From the NCBI GenBank assembly GCA_910585015.1, contig CAJUCT010000007.1:1-51525 (forward strand): DNA of 51,525 bases. Reading direction: 5' to 3'. A model generated the notes under the pieces. That model had not been told where the DNA came from, made no database searches, and saw only the letters and a list, made by a program, of their open reading frames with translations. This DNA comes from an uncultured Acetatifactor sp. GTDB lineage: Bacteria; Bacillota; Clostridia; Lachnospirales; Lachnospiraceae. Position 1 is the stretch's first letter; each line of letters begins with the position of its first letter. This document shows, piece by piece, positions 7,750 through 15,359 of the stretch. A program made the position numbers and the translations under genes.

Positions 7750-8337
7750 ATGAAAGATTTTATTTTTGTCACGGGAGCAAGTGGTATAGGTAAAACCACT
7801 TTAGCTAACGGACTGCTTAAGCACTATAAAACGACATGTATAGAACAGCATATGGTACCTGATTTTATTTCACGAGATGGCAGCGAGCCAATGACTGGAG
7901 AGCTTGAGGAACTTACTTGCTGGGAAAATCAGGTGGCAATGCTTATGTGTTTTCATAGGCTTGGCTATAAAAATATAATCGCTTCCGATATTGATGATTT
8001 AAGAACAGCTGATATTCCTATTGTTTTTAAAGGAACTGATTTTATCACAATAAAACTCGTATGCAGTGATTTGCGTCAAATTCAAGAACAGATGAGAAAC
8101 CGTCCCAATAATGGACTTATAGATTTTGAACTACAGAAAAAGATGAACGAAAAAAATATTAAGCGAAATCCTCTTATTAACGAAATTGTAATTGATGTTG
8201 CGGGTAAATCAATCAAAGAAGTACTTGAACAATCAATAAATATTATTGAGACTATGTCCTCCTGCCTTGATTATGAATACGCAAAACCTCCAAAAGAAAT
8301 GTTTTATTCATGGGTATTTGCGAATGGATTAAGATAA
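7750..8337 (+). CDS. P-loop kinase-like protein of unknown substrate
   Basis: 195 residues beginning with VTGASGIGKTTLANGLLKHY, a Walker A motif (GASGIGKT, 8-15) of the nucleoside/nucleotide-kinase type. A DXD-like IASDIDDLR follows near 78-86, and a LID-like stretch (EQMRNRPNNG, near 115-125) and a C-terminal helical part are seen. It resembles small AAA/kinase-like proteins annotated as nucleotide kinases, but no substrate motif identifies it. Codon use is strongly AT-rich compared with both neighbours, which suggests recent transfer. The SD is a weak GGAGTTAAGG just before the ATG. It is monocistronic with its own promoter. The role could be nucleotide salvage or modification of a small molecule; both are guesses. 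Confidence 0.65.
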   Translation: MKDFIFVTGASGIGKTTLANGLLKHYKTTCIEQHMVPDFISRDGSEPMTGELEELTCWENQVAMLMCFHRLGYKNIIASDIDDLRTADIPIVFKGTDFITIKLVCSDLRQIQEQMRNRPNNGLIDFELQKKMNEKNIKRNPLINEIVIDVAGKSIKEVLEQSINIIETMSSCLDYEYAKPPKEMFYSWVFANGLR

Positions 8338-8377
8338 ATTCCGGCACAAATCCAGTAATTATATGTAAGAACATTGA

Positions 8378-8512
8378 GTTAAAAAATCTGACATCTTTTG
8401 GGACATTGCCGAACTAATTAATGATAAGGTTATTTCGGTGGATGATTTGGAAGAATTTTGTGACGAATTAAAAGAAGCAGCAGCTCTGATTTTGAGGAGA
8501 CAAAAAAGGTAA
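8378..8512 (+). pseudogene. Start-less 44-codon remnant in the AT-rich insert
   Basis: After a TGA at 8375-8377, an open frame reads KKSDIFWDIAELINDKV, then ISVDDLEEFCDELKEAA and ends LRRQKR-TAA at 8510-8512. The amphipathic acidic helices look like real protein rather than chance, but no start codon exists in the frame. It is probably the 3' end of a gene lost when the insert was cut down. No family is recognised. Confidence 0.4.
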
Positions 8513-8567
8513 GGATTCCGAAAAGAGAGATAAAAATAAAGAATTGATTAATTCTCCATAAAGTGCC

Positions 8568-8596
8568 TTGCCATGCGGACAAAAGGGCAATATAAT
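8568..8596 (+). promoter_or_regulatory. Sigma-A promoter of the LCP gene
   Basis: TTGCCA (8568-8573), 17-base spacer, TATAAT (8591-8596). TTGCC and GGCAA (8586-8590) form the same inverted repeat with the same 13-base gap as in the response-regulator promoter at 3412-3440. Confidence 0.85.
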
Positions 8597-8620
8597 AATC
8601 GGGATATCAACCCGATTATT
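8594..8620. promoter_or_regulatory. Operator-like dyad at the LCP transcription start
   Basis: AATAATCGGG (8594-8603) and CCCGATTATT (8611-8620) are perfectly complementary over 10 bp and overlap the -10 box and start site. It is nearly the same as the dyad at 3438-3465. Further down the leader, AGTCTGAC/GTCAGACT (8670-8688) is a separate 8-bp hairpin. Confidence 0.65.
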
Positions 8621-8713
8621 TAATTTATTTCATTTTGCCGCATTGGCGCGGCGGCACAGGCGAGGCGGGAGTCTGACCCGGTCAGACTTCGGTACTGCGG
8701 GGAGAGGAAAAAC

Positions 8714-10402
8714 ATGGACAAGGAAAACAGCAGCGGGAACCTGTCGGAGATGGAGCAGATCCACAGAGGGCTGGAGGCATTTTTAGAGAAAGAGGTCTAT
8801 GAGGAATACGAAAATGGACAGGATGCCAGCCCGGCAGAATATGCGGATTATGAAGAATATGACGGATACGAACACCAGAATATAGGTGAAGAGCATAATG
8901 AATGTGAGGAGTATGGTGAATATGAGGAATATGGCGAGTATAATGAATATGAAGCATATGAATGTGAGGATCCGGTAAAGGCAGTCATGACAAGACGAAA
9001 TGCAAACATAGCCGAATCAGGACAGGGGAAGAAATCCCCAAGAACAGGGCAAGGCTCAAGAAAAATTGTCTCTTCCGCCGGGCGGGGGGAGAGCGAGCAG
9101 AAGCAGCCCCCAAAATCCCAGAGAGGCGGCAATGAACAGTCTACACAGCGCCAGGGAGGCGGAAAGAACTCGTCTGCGCAACGGCAAGGGAGCAAAAGAG
9201 GCCAGTCTGCGCAGCGCCAGGAAAGCGGCAAAGGGCAGTCCACCCAACGTCAGGGAGGAGGAAAGGGCACGGCTGCGCAGCGTCAGGGAGGAGGAAAGGG
9301 CACGGCTGCGCAGCGCCAGGGAGGCGGAAAGAACTCATCCGCACAACGTCAGGAAAGGGGCAAAGGCCAGTCCACACAGCGCCGGGGTCAGGGCAGGAAC
9401 CAGACCTCCGGGCGGCAGGGAAGCGGCAATGAACAGCCCGCCAAGAAGAAAAAGCATAGAGGTCTTCGGCGCTTTTTGACTGTGGTGGCGGTTCTGCTGC
9501 TGGCGGTGGCGGGTCTCTGGTATGTGACAGTCTCTCATCTGTATGATAAGGTGGAGTACTCGCCCACGGAGATTTTGGCCGACCAGCCCATGAGAGAGGA
9601 AGGCGTCACTAACATTCTGCTGATCGGCAATGATTCCCGCGCGGGCGGGGAGGACGGGCGCTCCGACGCCATGATTCTGGTGTCCATCAGCAACCAAACC
9701 AAAACCATCTATCTGACCTCCCTGCTGCGGGACATTTATGTGGAGATTCCGGGGCATGAGAACAACCGGCTGAATGCGGCCTATGCCTTCGGGGGACCGG
9801 AACTGCTTCTGGAGACCATCAAGCAGAACCTGGATATCGAGGTAAACCGTTATGTGCAGGTGAACTTTCAGGCGTTTGCCAATCTGATTGACGCGGTGGG
9901 CGGCGTGGAATTGGAACTTACAAACGATGAGGTACAGCTGGTCAACGCCTATCTGAACGAGTACAACATGCTGGAAAACCGGCCTATAGACACGGACTAC
10001 CTTCCCACAAACGCCAGTGGTCTGCTGCATCTCAACGGCCCCCAGGCCCTGGCCTACAGCCGCAATCGGTACATCGGCAGCGACTTTGGACGGACGGAAC
10101 GCCAGCGCAAGATTCTGGAGGCGGTTTTCCGTCAGTTTCCCGCCTCGGTGCTGACCAATCTGGACGATATGATTGAAGGCATCCTGCCCAACCTGACCAC
10201 CAACATAAGCAAGTCCGAGTGCTATGCCCTGAGTCTGGACGCCCCCAAACTGATGACCTATGATCTTGTGCAGGCCAGCATTCCCATAGCAGGCAGTTAC
10301 CAGGGAGTAACGATCCGCAAGATGTCGGTGCTGCAGGTGGATTTTGAGAAAAACAAGGAGTTCATCCGCACTCAGATTTATGGGGAAGAAGCGGCGCAGT
10401 AG
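8714..10402 (+). CDS. LytR-CpsA-Psr (LCP) family cell-wall glycopolymer ligase with a Tyr/Glu and QRQ-repeat cytoplasmic tail
   Basis: 562 residues. The LCP catalytic domain (about 295-465) shows LLIGNDSRAGGEDGRSDAM, SLLRDIYVEIPG, LNAAYAFGG and YSRNRYIGSDFGRTERQR, whose Arg and Asp residues bind the pyrophosphate of polyprenyl-linked glycopolymers. LCP enzymes attach teichoic acids, capsule or similar polymers to peptidoglycan on the outer face. A single helix (253-273) anchors it. The cytoplasmic part is unusual: residues 28-86 are very acidic and Tyr-rich (EEYGEYEEYGEYNEYEAYE), and residues 141-250 are a basic repeat of about ten QRQ-containing units rich in Gly, Lys and Ser, ending in KKKKHRGLRR. 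Typical LCP proteins have 10-50 cytoplasmic residues. The tail may organise protein or nucleic-acid contacts, or be a phosphorylation target; that is inference. Confidence 0.9.
   Translation: MDKENSSGNLSEMEQIHRGLEAFLEKEVYEEYENGQDASPAEYADYEEYDGYEHQNIGEEHNECEEYGEYEEYGEYNEYEAYECEDPVKAVMTRRNANIAESGQGKKSPRTGQGSRKIVSSAGRGESEQKQPPKSQRGGNEQSTQRQGGGKNSSAQRQGSKRGQSAQRQESGKGQSTQRQGGGKGTAAQRQGGGKGTAAQRQGGGKNSSAQRQERGKGQSTQRRGQGRNQTSGRQGSGNEQPAKKKKHRGLRRFLTVVAVLLLAVAGLWYVTVSHLYDKVEYSPTEILADQPMREEGVTNILLIGNDSRAGGEDGRSDAMILVSISNQTKTIYLTSLLRDIYVEIPGHENNRLNAAYAFGGPELLLETIKQNLDIEVNRYVQVNFQAFANLIDAVGGVELELTNDEVQLVNAYLNEYNMLENRPIDTDYLPTNASGLLHLNGPQALAYSRNRYIGSDFGRTERQRKILEAVFRQFPASVLTNLDDMIEGILPNLTTNISKSECYALSLDAPKLMTYDLVQASIPIAGSYQGVTIRKMSVLQVDFEKNKEFIRTQIYGEEAAQ
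9139..9440 (+). repeat. In-frame tandem repeats encoding QRQ-type units
   Basis: Imperfect units of about 33 bases (CGCAGCGYCAGGGAGGMGGAAAG type) encode AQRQGGGKG-like segments of about 11 residues. Two adjacent units near 9250-9315 are almost identical, so copy number could vary between strains. Confidence 0.75.
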
Positions 10403-10419
10403 AGAACATGCATGGCAGA

Positions 10420-10505
10420 TTTGGATGTCACACATCCAAATACGAGCGACGCGATATCACAGGATCCGCGGGAGTTTGGCTTAGACCAAACTCCCGATAT
10501 GCAGG
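10420..10505 (+). repeat. Family B leader repeat (complete)
   Basis: TTTGGATGT...ACATCCAAA (10420-10440), GCGATATCACAGG (10451-10463), inner hairpin GGAGTTTGG/CCAAACTCC (10471-10494) and GATATGC (10496-10502). It is the same modular design as at 6426 and lies 39 bases before the next start codon. It may also serve as the end signal of the LCP transcript. Confidence 0.8.
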
Positions 10506-10543
10506 AATAAGGTGAGACGGTTAATATTCGGTTAGGAGGAGCC

Positions 10544-11698
10544 ATGAAGGGAACAATCATTGATTATCTGAAAGAATACGCCGCTGTAAGCCTGAAGGAC
10601 GAGCCCATGAACGATGTGGACAGCCTGGTGCTCTGCCAGTTTTCCTATCTGAAATTCGACGGCCTGGTGCCTTCGGCGACGGCAGATGAAAAACCGGTGT
10701 CCCTGCAGCAGCTTTATGAGCACCCGGACTATGAAAAGCTTTATGGGGACGAGCGCTATGAAAAAGAGAACCGGGCGCTGTTTGAGGCCATGCGGAAATG
10801 TGTGCGCTTCCGCAATATGAAGCTGAACTGTTATATCAACATTATCGAGAACCAGGCGGACTTTGAGACCCAGTTTTCCGCCGTGACTTTCCTGCTGGAG
10901 GACGGCGCCATGTATGTGGCCTACCGGGGCACGGACGAGACCATCGTGGGGTGGAAGGAAGATTTTAACATGGCCTTTCTCTCCCCGGTGCCGGGCCAGG
11001 AACTCGCCATAAAATATCTGAACATGGTCACCGAGAGGCTGCCCAGGGATTTCTATGTGGGAGGGCATTCCAAGGGAGGCAATCTGGCGGTTTATGCCGC
11101 CATGAACTGTGCGCCTCAGGTGCAGGACAGGATCCTGAAAATTTACAGCATGGATGGTCCGGGCTTTCGGCCGGAGGTACTGGAAAAATGTAATTATGGC
11201 AAGATTGAGGAGCGTACCTGCAAAATTCTGCCCCATTCCTCCCTGGTGGGTATGTTGTTTGAAAAGGATATCCGCTATCAGGTGGTGGAGAGTCGTACTT
11301 TTGGCCTGGCCCAGCATAATCCCTTTACCTGGCTGGTGCGGGACGGAGCTTTTGTGACCGTGTCGGATATCTATGAGACCAGACGCTTTGTGGACAATAC
11401 CGTGAACGAGTGGATACTGTCTCTGGACGAACAGAGCCTGCGCACCTTTGTGGACACATTGTTCCAGATCCTGTCAGCCTCGGAAGCCGACAACCTGATT
11501 GATTTTACAGCCAATCTGAAGCGCAGCATGACGGGTATTCTCGGGGCCATGAAAGATGTGGACGAGGACACGCAAAAAGCACTGCGGCAGACGATGAAAG
11601 CCCTGTTTGAGATTGCGGGTCTGCGCATGAAACAGGAGTTTAAGGCCCGGACCCAGAAGAGGGAGGCCAAGACAGGCGTTGAGGGGAAGGAAATTTAA
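10544..11698 (+). CDS. Mbeg1-like (DUF2974) alpha/beta hydrolase
   Basis: 384 residues. The fold of the DUF2974/Mbeg1-like lipase family is indicated by VAYRGTDETIVGWKEDF near 125-142 and the nucleophile elbow GGHSKGGNLAVYAA with Ser near 176. An Asp (SMDGPGF near 205) and a late His (the PHSSLVGMLFE region or AQHNPFTWLV) complete the likely triad. There is no signal peptide, so it should act in the cytosol. The family is common in Firmicutes but the substrate is not established. ATG 10544 follows TTAGGAGG. It converges with the next gene: its TAA (11696-11698) overlaps the opposite-strand stop (11695-11697). Confidence 0.8.
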   Translation: MKGTIIDYLKEYAAVSLKDEPMNDVDSLVLCQFSYLKFDGLVPSATADEKPVSLQQLYEHPDYEKLYGDERYEKENRALFEAMRKCVRFRNMKLNCYINIIENQADFETQFSAVTFLLEDGAMYVAYRGTDETIVGWKEDFNMAFLSPVPGQELAIKYLNMVTERLPRDFYVGGHSKGGNLAVYAAMNCAPQVQDRILKIYSMDGPGFRPEVLEKCNYGKIEERTCKILPHSSLVGMLFEKDIRYQVVESRTFGLAQHNPFTWLVRDGAFVTVSDIYETRRFVDNTVNEWILSLDEQSLRTFVDTLFQILSASEADNLIDFTANLKRSMTGILGAMKDVDEDTQKALRQTMKALFEIAGLRMKQEFKARTQKREAKTGVEGKEI

Positions 11699-12330
11699 TA
11701 CCTTCCATACAAAAAGTAGGACAGAAGTGCAGTCCCCCTGGCCTCAGTCCTGGCGGGATCCAGGCGTTCAGGGTGCCACTGTACTCCGATGACGGGCAGA
11801 TATTTATGACAGATGCCTTCGACGCATTGATCCAAAGGACAGCGGGAGACAACCTGCACCCCTCTTCCCAGCTTGCCCAGTCCCTGATGATGGGCGCTGT
11901 TTACTACCATGATTTCCCCGTACAGGTGATGCAGGAAGCTGCCGGGCAGATTGTGTACTTCATGGTACTGATCCGCGTCCAGATAGCGGTGACAGTCGGC
12001 ACAGGGCAAATCCTGGATGATGCTGCCGCCCAGCCCTACATTGATGATCTGCATTCCCTTGCAGATGCCCAGAATGGGGATGCGGCGCTGTATGCCGTAT
12101 TCCAGGGCCTGCAGCTGCAGGATATCCAGTTCCGTGTCGATGGAGCGTGAGCCCCGGTCCCGTTCTCCGAAAAAAGCGGGGGTGATGTCGCCGCCGCCGG
12201 GAAAGATCAGACTCTCACAGGCGGCCAGATCGCTGATGGAGAGGCTGGTCATATAAGGCACCTTGTGCCGATCCAAAAAAGCCTCATAATTTCCTGTATC
12301 CTTTTTTCTTCCCACGATTCCAACCATCAT
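11695..12330 (-). CDS. Class I glutamine amidotransferase, gamma-glutamyl-GABA hydrolase (PuuD-like) type
   Basis: 211 residues. The nucleophile elbow is ILGICKGMQIINVGLGG with Cys90, followed by SIIQDLP, and the His-Glu pair is in GVQWHPERLD (His186, Glu188). This is the Peptidase C26 layout, a free-standing hydrolase of gamma-glutamyl amides rather than a synthase subunit. Members cleave gamma-glutamyl-GABA or related compounds. It is slightly shorter than PuuD (about 254). It stands alone on the minus strand with no putrescine genes near, so the exact substrate is uncertain. The start at 12330 is followed by a second ATG; AGGGA upstream serves as SD. Confidence 0.8.
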   Translation of the reverse strand: MMVGIVGRKKDTGNYEAFLDRHKVPYMTSLSISDLAACESLIFPGGGDITPAFFGERDRGSRSIDTELDILQLQALEYGIQRRIPILGICKGMQIINVGLGGSIIQDLPCADCHRYLDADQYHEVHNLPGSFLHHLYGEIMVVNSAHHQGLGKLGRGVQVVSRCPLDQCVEGICHKYLPVIGVQWHPERLDPARTEARGTALLSYFLYGRY

Positions 12331-12449
12331 TTTTCTGTCCCTGCCTTTCTGAACTCACCTATACTCATGACCGATTAGATTTTCTTTCTGTCCGGCGTGT
12401 GAGAATTTTCTTAACACTATATGATAAACCTTAATTTTTTATGAACACA

Positions 12450-12478
12450 TTCCCAACAGCGGTAAAAAATGGTACAAT
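12450..12478 (+). promoter_or_regulatory. Candidate promoter upstream of GH95
   Basis: TTCCCA (12450-12455) and TACAAT (12473-12478), 17-base spacer. It would give a leader of about 185 bases that includes the half family C repeat at 12581. The -35 box is weak. Confidence 0.4.
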
Positions 12479-12580
12479 GGGCATGGTTCTTCTGTAAAGA
12501 GAGTAAAAGGAATCAGGAAATGGTAGTGCTGTTTCCGAAGCGAGATCGAAAACGAAATTTTTAATGTCGTTAGTCATAAA

Positions 12581-12640
12581 TTAGGCGATTGCGAAACTAT
12601 TTCCGCAAGTGACGGGACTGGTCAATATATACAAAAGCGG
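12581..12640 (-). repeat. Family C repeat, half copy
   Basis: TTAGGCGATTGCGAAAC at the left and GGTCAATATATACAAAA at the right match, in opposite orientation, the right half of the full palindrome at 32135-32276. It lies in the leader of the GH95 gene. Confidence 0.7.
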
Positions 12641-12668
12641 GTCATAAATAAAAGAGAGGACAGAGAAT

Positions 12669-15125
12669 ATGAGCAGATTATGGTACACATCCCCGGCAAA
12701 GGAATGGGAGGAGGCGCTGCCCCTGGGAAATGGCCGTCTGGGGGCCATGGTATATGGCGGCACAGATCATGAGCATATCCAGGTCAATGAGGAAAGCGTC
12801 TGGTACGGCGGTCCCGTGGAGCGGAACAACCCGAATATGAAGGAGCAGCTGCCCCGGATCCGCAGACTTCTGTTTGACGGAGAGATCGCCGAGGCGGAAA
12901 AGCTCATGCGGCTCGCCATGTCCGGCTGCCCCAACAGCCAGCATCCCTACCAGACTCTGGGGGATATTCAGATCGGCTTTGAAGGCATCGGGGAAGCGGC
13001 GGACTATGAACGGGAGTTGGATTTGGAACAGGCTCTGTGCAGAACCGGTTTTACCGCCGGGGAAGTGCGCTACCGTCGGGAATATTTTATCTCCCATCCG
13101 GCAGACTGTATGGTGATGCGTTTTTCCGCGGATAAACCGGGAAAAATCAACTTCTGGGCGAGGCTGGAGCGAGGGCTCTTCTTTGACGGCGTGAGACAGG
13201 GGGAGCAGGGAGAGATCTGCCTTTACGGCAATCAGGGCAGAGGCGGCAGTGAGTTCGCCATGATGCTCCGGGCCCAGGTCAGGGGCGGCAGCCTGCGTCT
13301 CCTGGGGGAGCGTATTCTGGTGGAGGGTGCGGACGAGGCGCTGCTGTATTTCAGCGCGGATACCAGCTGGCACTATAGCCCGGAGGAAAAGGAAGCTGCG
13401 GTGGCGGCATGGCTTAAGCAGACGGCGGAGGAGCCGGAGAGTTGGATGAACGCGGAGCGCATGTCCTCCTATGAGAGGCGGGAGATGCGCCTGAAGCAGG
13501 GCCTGCAGGCGATGCTGCAGGCGCGCCTGCGCGGCAGGCTGGAGGCGGCCCGGGCCCAGAGTTATGAAGATTTACGAAAGGCCCATGTGGCAGACTACCG
13601 GGAACTGTTTGGCCGCGCCCGCCTGGAGATTGAGTGGGATCGGCAGGCCGAGCAGCTGCCCACGGACAAGAGGTTGGAACTGGCGGCGCGCCGGTGCGCA
13701 GAGGGGAGTGAAGAGCGCGCGGATCGTCCCTCCCCGGACCTGGGACTGGCCCCGCTGTATTTTGATTATGGCCGCTATCTTCTCATCGCCTGCAGTCGCC
13801 CGGGAGGACTGCCCGCCACTTTGCAGGGGCTGTGGAACAAGGATATGACCCCGCCCTGGGGTGGAAAATTCACCGTCAATATCAACACGGAGATGAATTA
13901 TTGGCCGGCGGAAAGCTGCAATCTGTCCCCGTGTCATATGCCTCTGTTTGATCTGATCCGGTCCATGGTGCCCAACGGGCGTAAAACGGCCCGGGAGATG
14001 TATGGATGCAGGGGCTTTGTGTGCCATCACAACACGGATATCAATGGGGACACGGCTCCCCAGGATATGTGGATTCCCGGCACTTACTGGGTTATGGGGG
14101 CGGCCTGGCTGTGTACCCATCAGTGGACCCACTATCAGTACACCCAGGATATGGCGTTTTTAAAGGAGCAGTTCCCCATCATGTGTGAGGCGGCGCTGTT
14201 TTTCCTGGACTTTTTGGTGGAGGACGGGCCTTATCTGGTGACTTGCCCCTCGGTATCCCCGGAAAATACTTATGTGCTGCCCGGCGGAGAAAAGGGCGCC
14301 AACGGCATCGGCGTCACCATGGACAATCAGATTCTGCGGGATCTGTTCGGACAGTGTCTGGAGGCGTACCGGGTGCTGGTGGAGAAAGAGGGATGTGACG
14401 AGACGGTGAAGGCCGCGCTGGAGGAGGCGGAGATCCCCGACCTGCCCGCCTTTATACGGCAGGTGGAGGAGACCAGGGCAAGGCTGATTCCCACCCGGAT
14501 CAGTGACAGGGGCACGATTCTGGAGTGGAGACAGGACTATGAGGAACTGGAGCCGGGTCATCGGCATATTTCCCATCTCTTCGGCCTGCACCCCTCGGAG
14601 CAGATCACTGTGGACGGCACCCCCGAACTGTCCCGGGCGGCCAGGACCACTTTGGAGCGACGTCTGTCCCACGGCGGCGGCCATACGGGCTGGAGCCGGG
14701 CCTGGATCATCAATCATTACGCCAGGCTGTGGGACGGCAACACCGCCTATTGGCATATAGAGCAGCTGCTGGGCAAGTCCACCTATCCCAACATGTTTGA
14801 CAGGCATCCGCCCTTCCAGATCGACGGCAATTTCGGCGGCACGGCGGCCATGGCGGAGATGTTGGTGCAGAGCGGCAGCAGGCGGGTGGTTCTGCTGCCC
14901 GCTCTGCCGGATGTGTGGAAGAGCGGCAGCGCCAGGGGGCTGCGGATACAGGGCAACGCAGTGATAGACCTTTCCTGGAAGGAAGGCGTACTGGAGAACT
15001 GCCGGATTCAGGCAGGCAGCGATCTGGACACCTATATTCGATACGGGGAGATCGTTTTGCCGCTGCGTGTGGCGGCTGGGGAGAGCGCCGTGTTTACGGC
15101 GGCGGATTTCCGAAGGGACAGTTAA
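12669..15125 (+). CDS. Glycoside hydrolase family 95 (alpha-L-fucosidase/alpha-L-galactosidase type)
   Basis: 818 residues, cytoplasmic (no signal peptide). The N-terminal beta-sandwich starts with WYTSPAKEWEEALPLGNGRL and QVNEESVWYGGP, both typical of GH95. The (alpha/alpha)6 barrel carries NINTEMNYWPAE (near 403-414, the Asn pair that assists catalysis), CPSVSPENTY with the general acid Glu near 534, and PPFQIDGNFGG with the Asp near 718. GH95 enzymes release alpha-1,2-linked L-fucose with inversion; some prefer L-galactose of xyloglucan. Intracellular location means short oligosaccharides must be imported first. No fucose pathway genes are in the window. The next gene (YfhO-like) is separated by 234 bases with two hairpins. 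Confidence 0.9.
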   Translation: MSRLWYTSPAKEWEEALPLGNGRLGAMVYGGTDHEHIQVNEESVWYGGPVERNNPNMKEQLPRIRRLLFDGEIAEAEKLMRLAMSGCPNSQHPYQTLGDIQIGFEGIGEAADYERELDLEQALCRTGFTAGEVRYRREYFISHPADCMVMRFSADKPGKINFWARLERGLFFDGVRQGEQGEICLYGNQGRGGSEFAMMLRAQVRGGSLRLLGERILVEGADEALLYFSADTSWHYSPEEKEAAVAAWLKQTAEEPESWMNAERMSSYERREMRLKQGLQAMLQARLRGRLEAARAQSYEDLRKAHVADYRELFGRARLEIEWDRQAEQLPTDKRLELAARRCAEGSEERADRPSPDLGLAPLYFDYGRYLLIACSRPGGLPATLQGLWNKDMTPPWGGKFTVNINTEMNYWPAESCNLSPCHMPLFDLIRSMVPNGRKTAREMYGCRGFVCHHNTDINGDTAPQDMWIPGTYWVMGAAWLCTHQWTHYQYTQDMAFLKEQFPIMCEAALFFLDFLVEDGPYLVTCPSVSPENTYVLPGGEKGANGIGVTMDNQILRDLFGQCLEAYRVLVEKEGCDETVKAALEEAEIPDLPAFIRQVEETRARLIPTRISDRGTILEWRQDYEELEPGHRHISHLFGLHPSEQITVDGTPELSRAARTTLERRLSHGGGHTGWSRAWIINHYARLWDGNTAYWHIEQLLGKSTYPNMFDRHPPFQIDGNFGGTAAMAEMLVQSGSRRVVLLPALPDVWKSGSARGLRIQGNAVIDLSWKEGVLENCRIQAGSDLDTYIRYGEIVLPLRVAAGESAVFTAADFRRDS

Positions 15126-15181
15126 GAATTAACTTCGCGTAAGACACAGGATAAATCTTTTTGTGCAGGGCGAAGGAATGT

Positions 15182-15243
15182 GGCGTTACTTTAGTACGCC
15201 GATTGACGGTGCCGAACGTATGCCGGCGGCACACGTTCGGCAC
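15182..15243 (+). repeat. Two adjacent strong hairpins
   Basis: GGCGT...ACGCC (15182-15200) is followed by GTGCCGAACGTATGC (15209-15223) facing GCACACGTTCGGCAC (15229-15243), 14 of 15 pairs. No T tract follows, so it is either an end-stabilising structure for the GH95 mRNA or an intergenic repeat. The 15126-15359 gap holds nothing else that I can name. Confidence 0.65.
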
Positions 15244-15359
15244 GGACTTAAAGTGTGTGCAGACCAAAGGTATAAGAAGATTTAGGCATCGGAGTGTCTG
15301 TTAATTTGTCGTGGCCGAAACGTTCCTGTTCCGGCTTCGGCTGCATTTATGAGGAGTCT

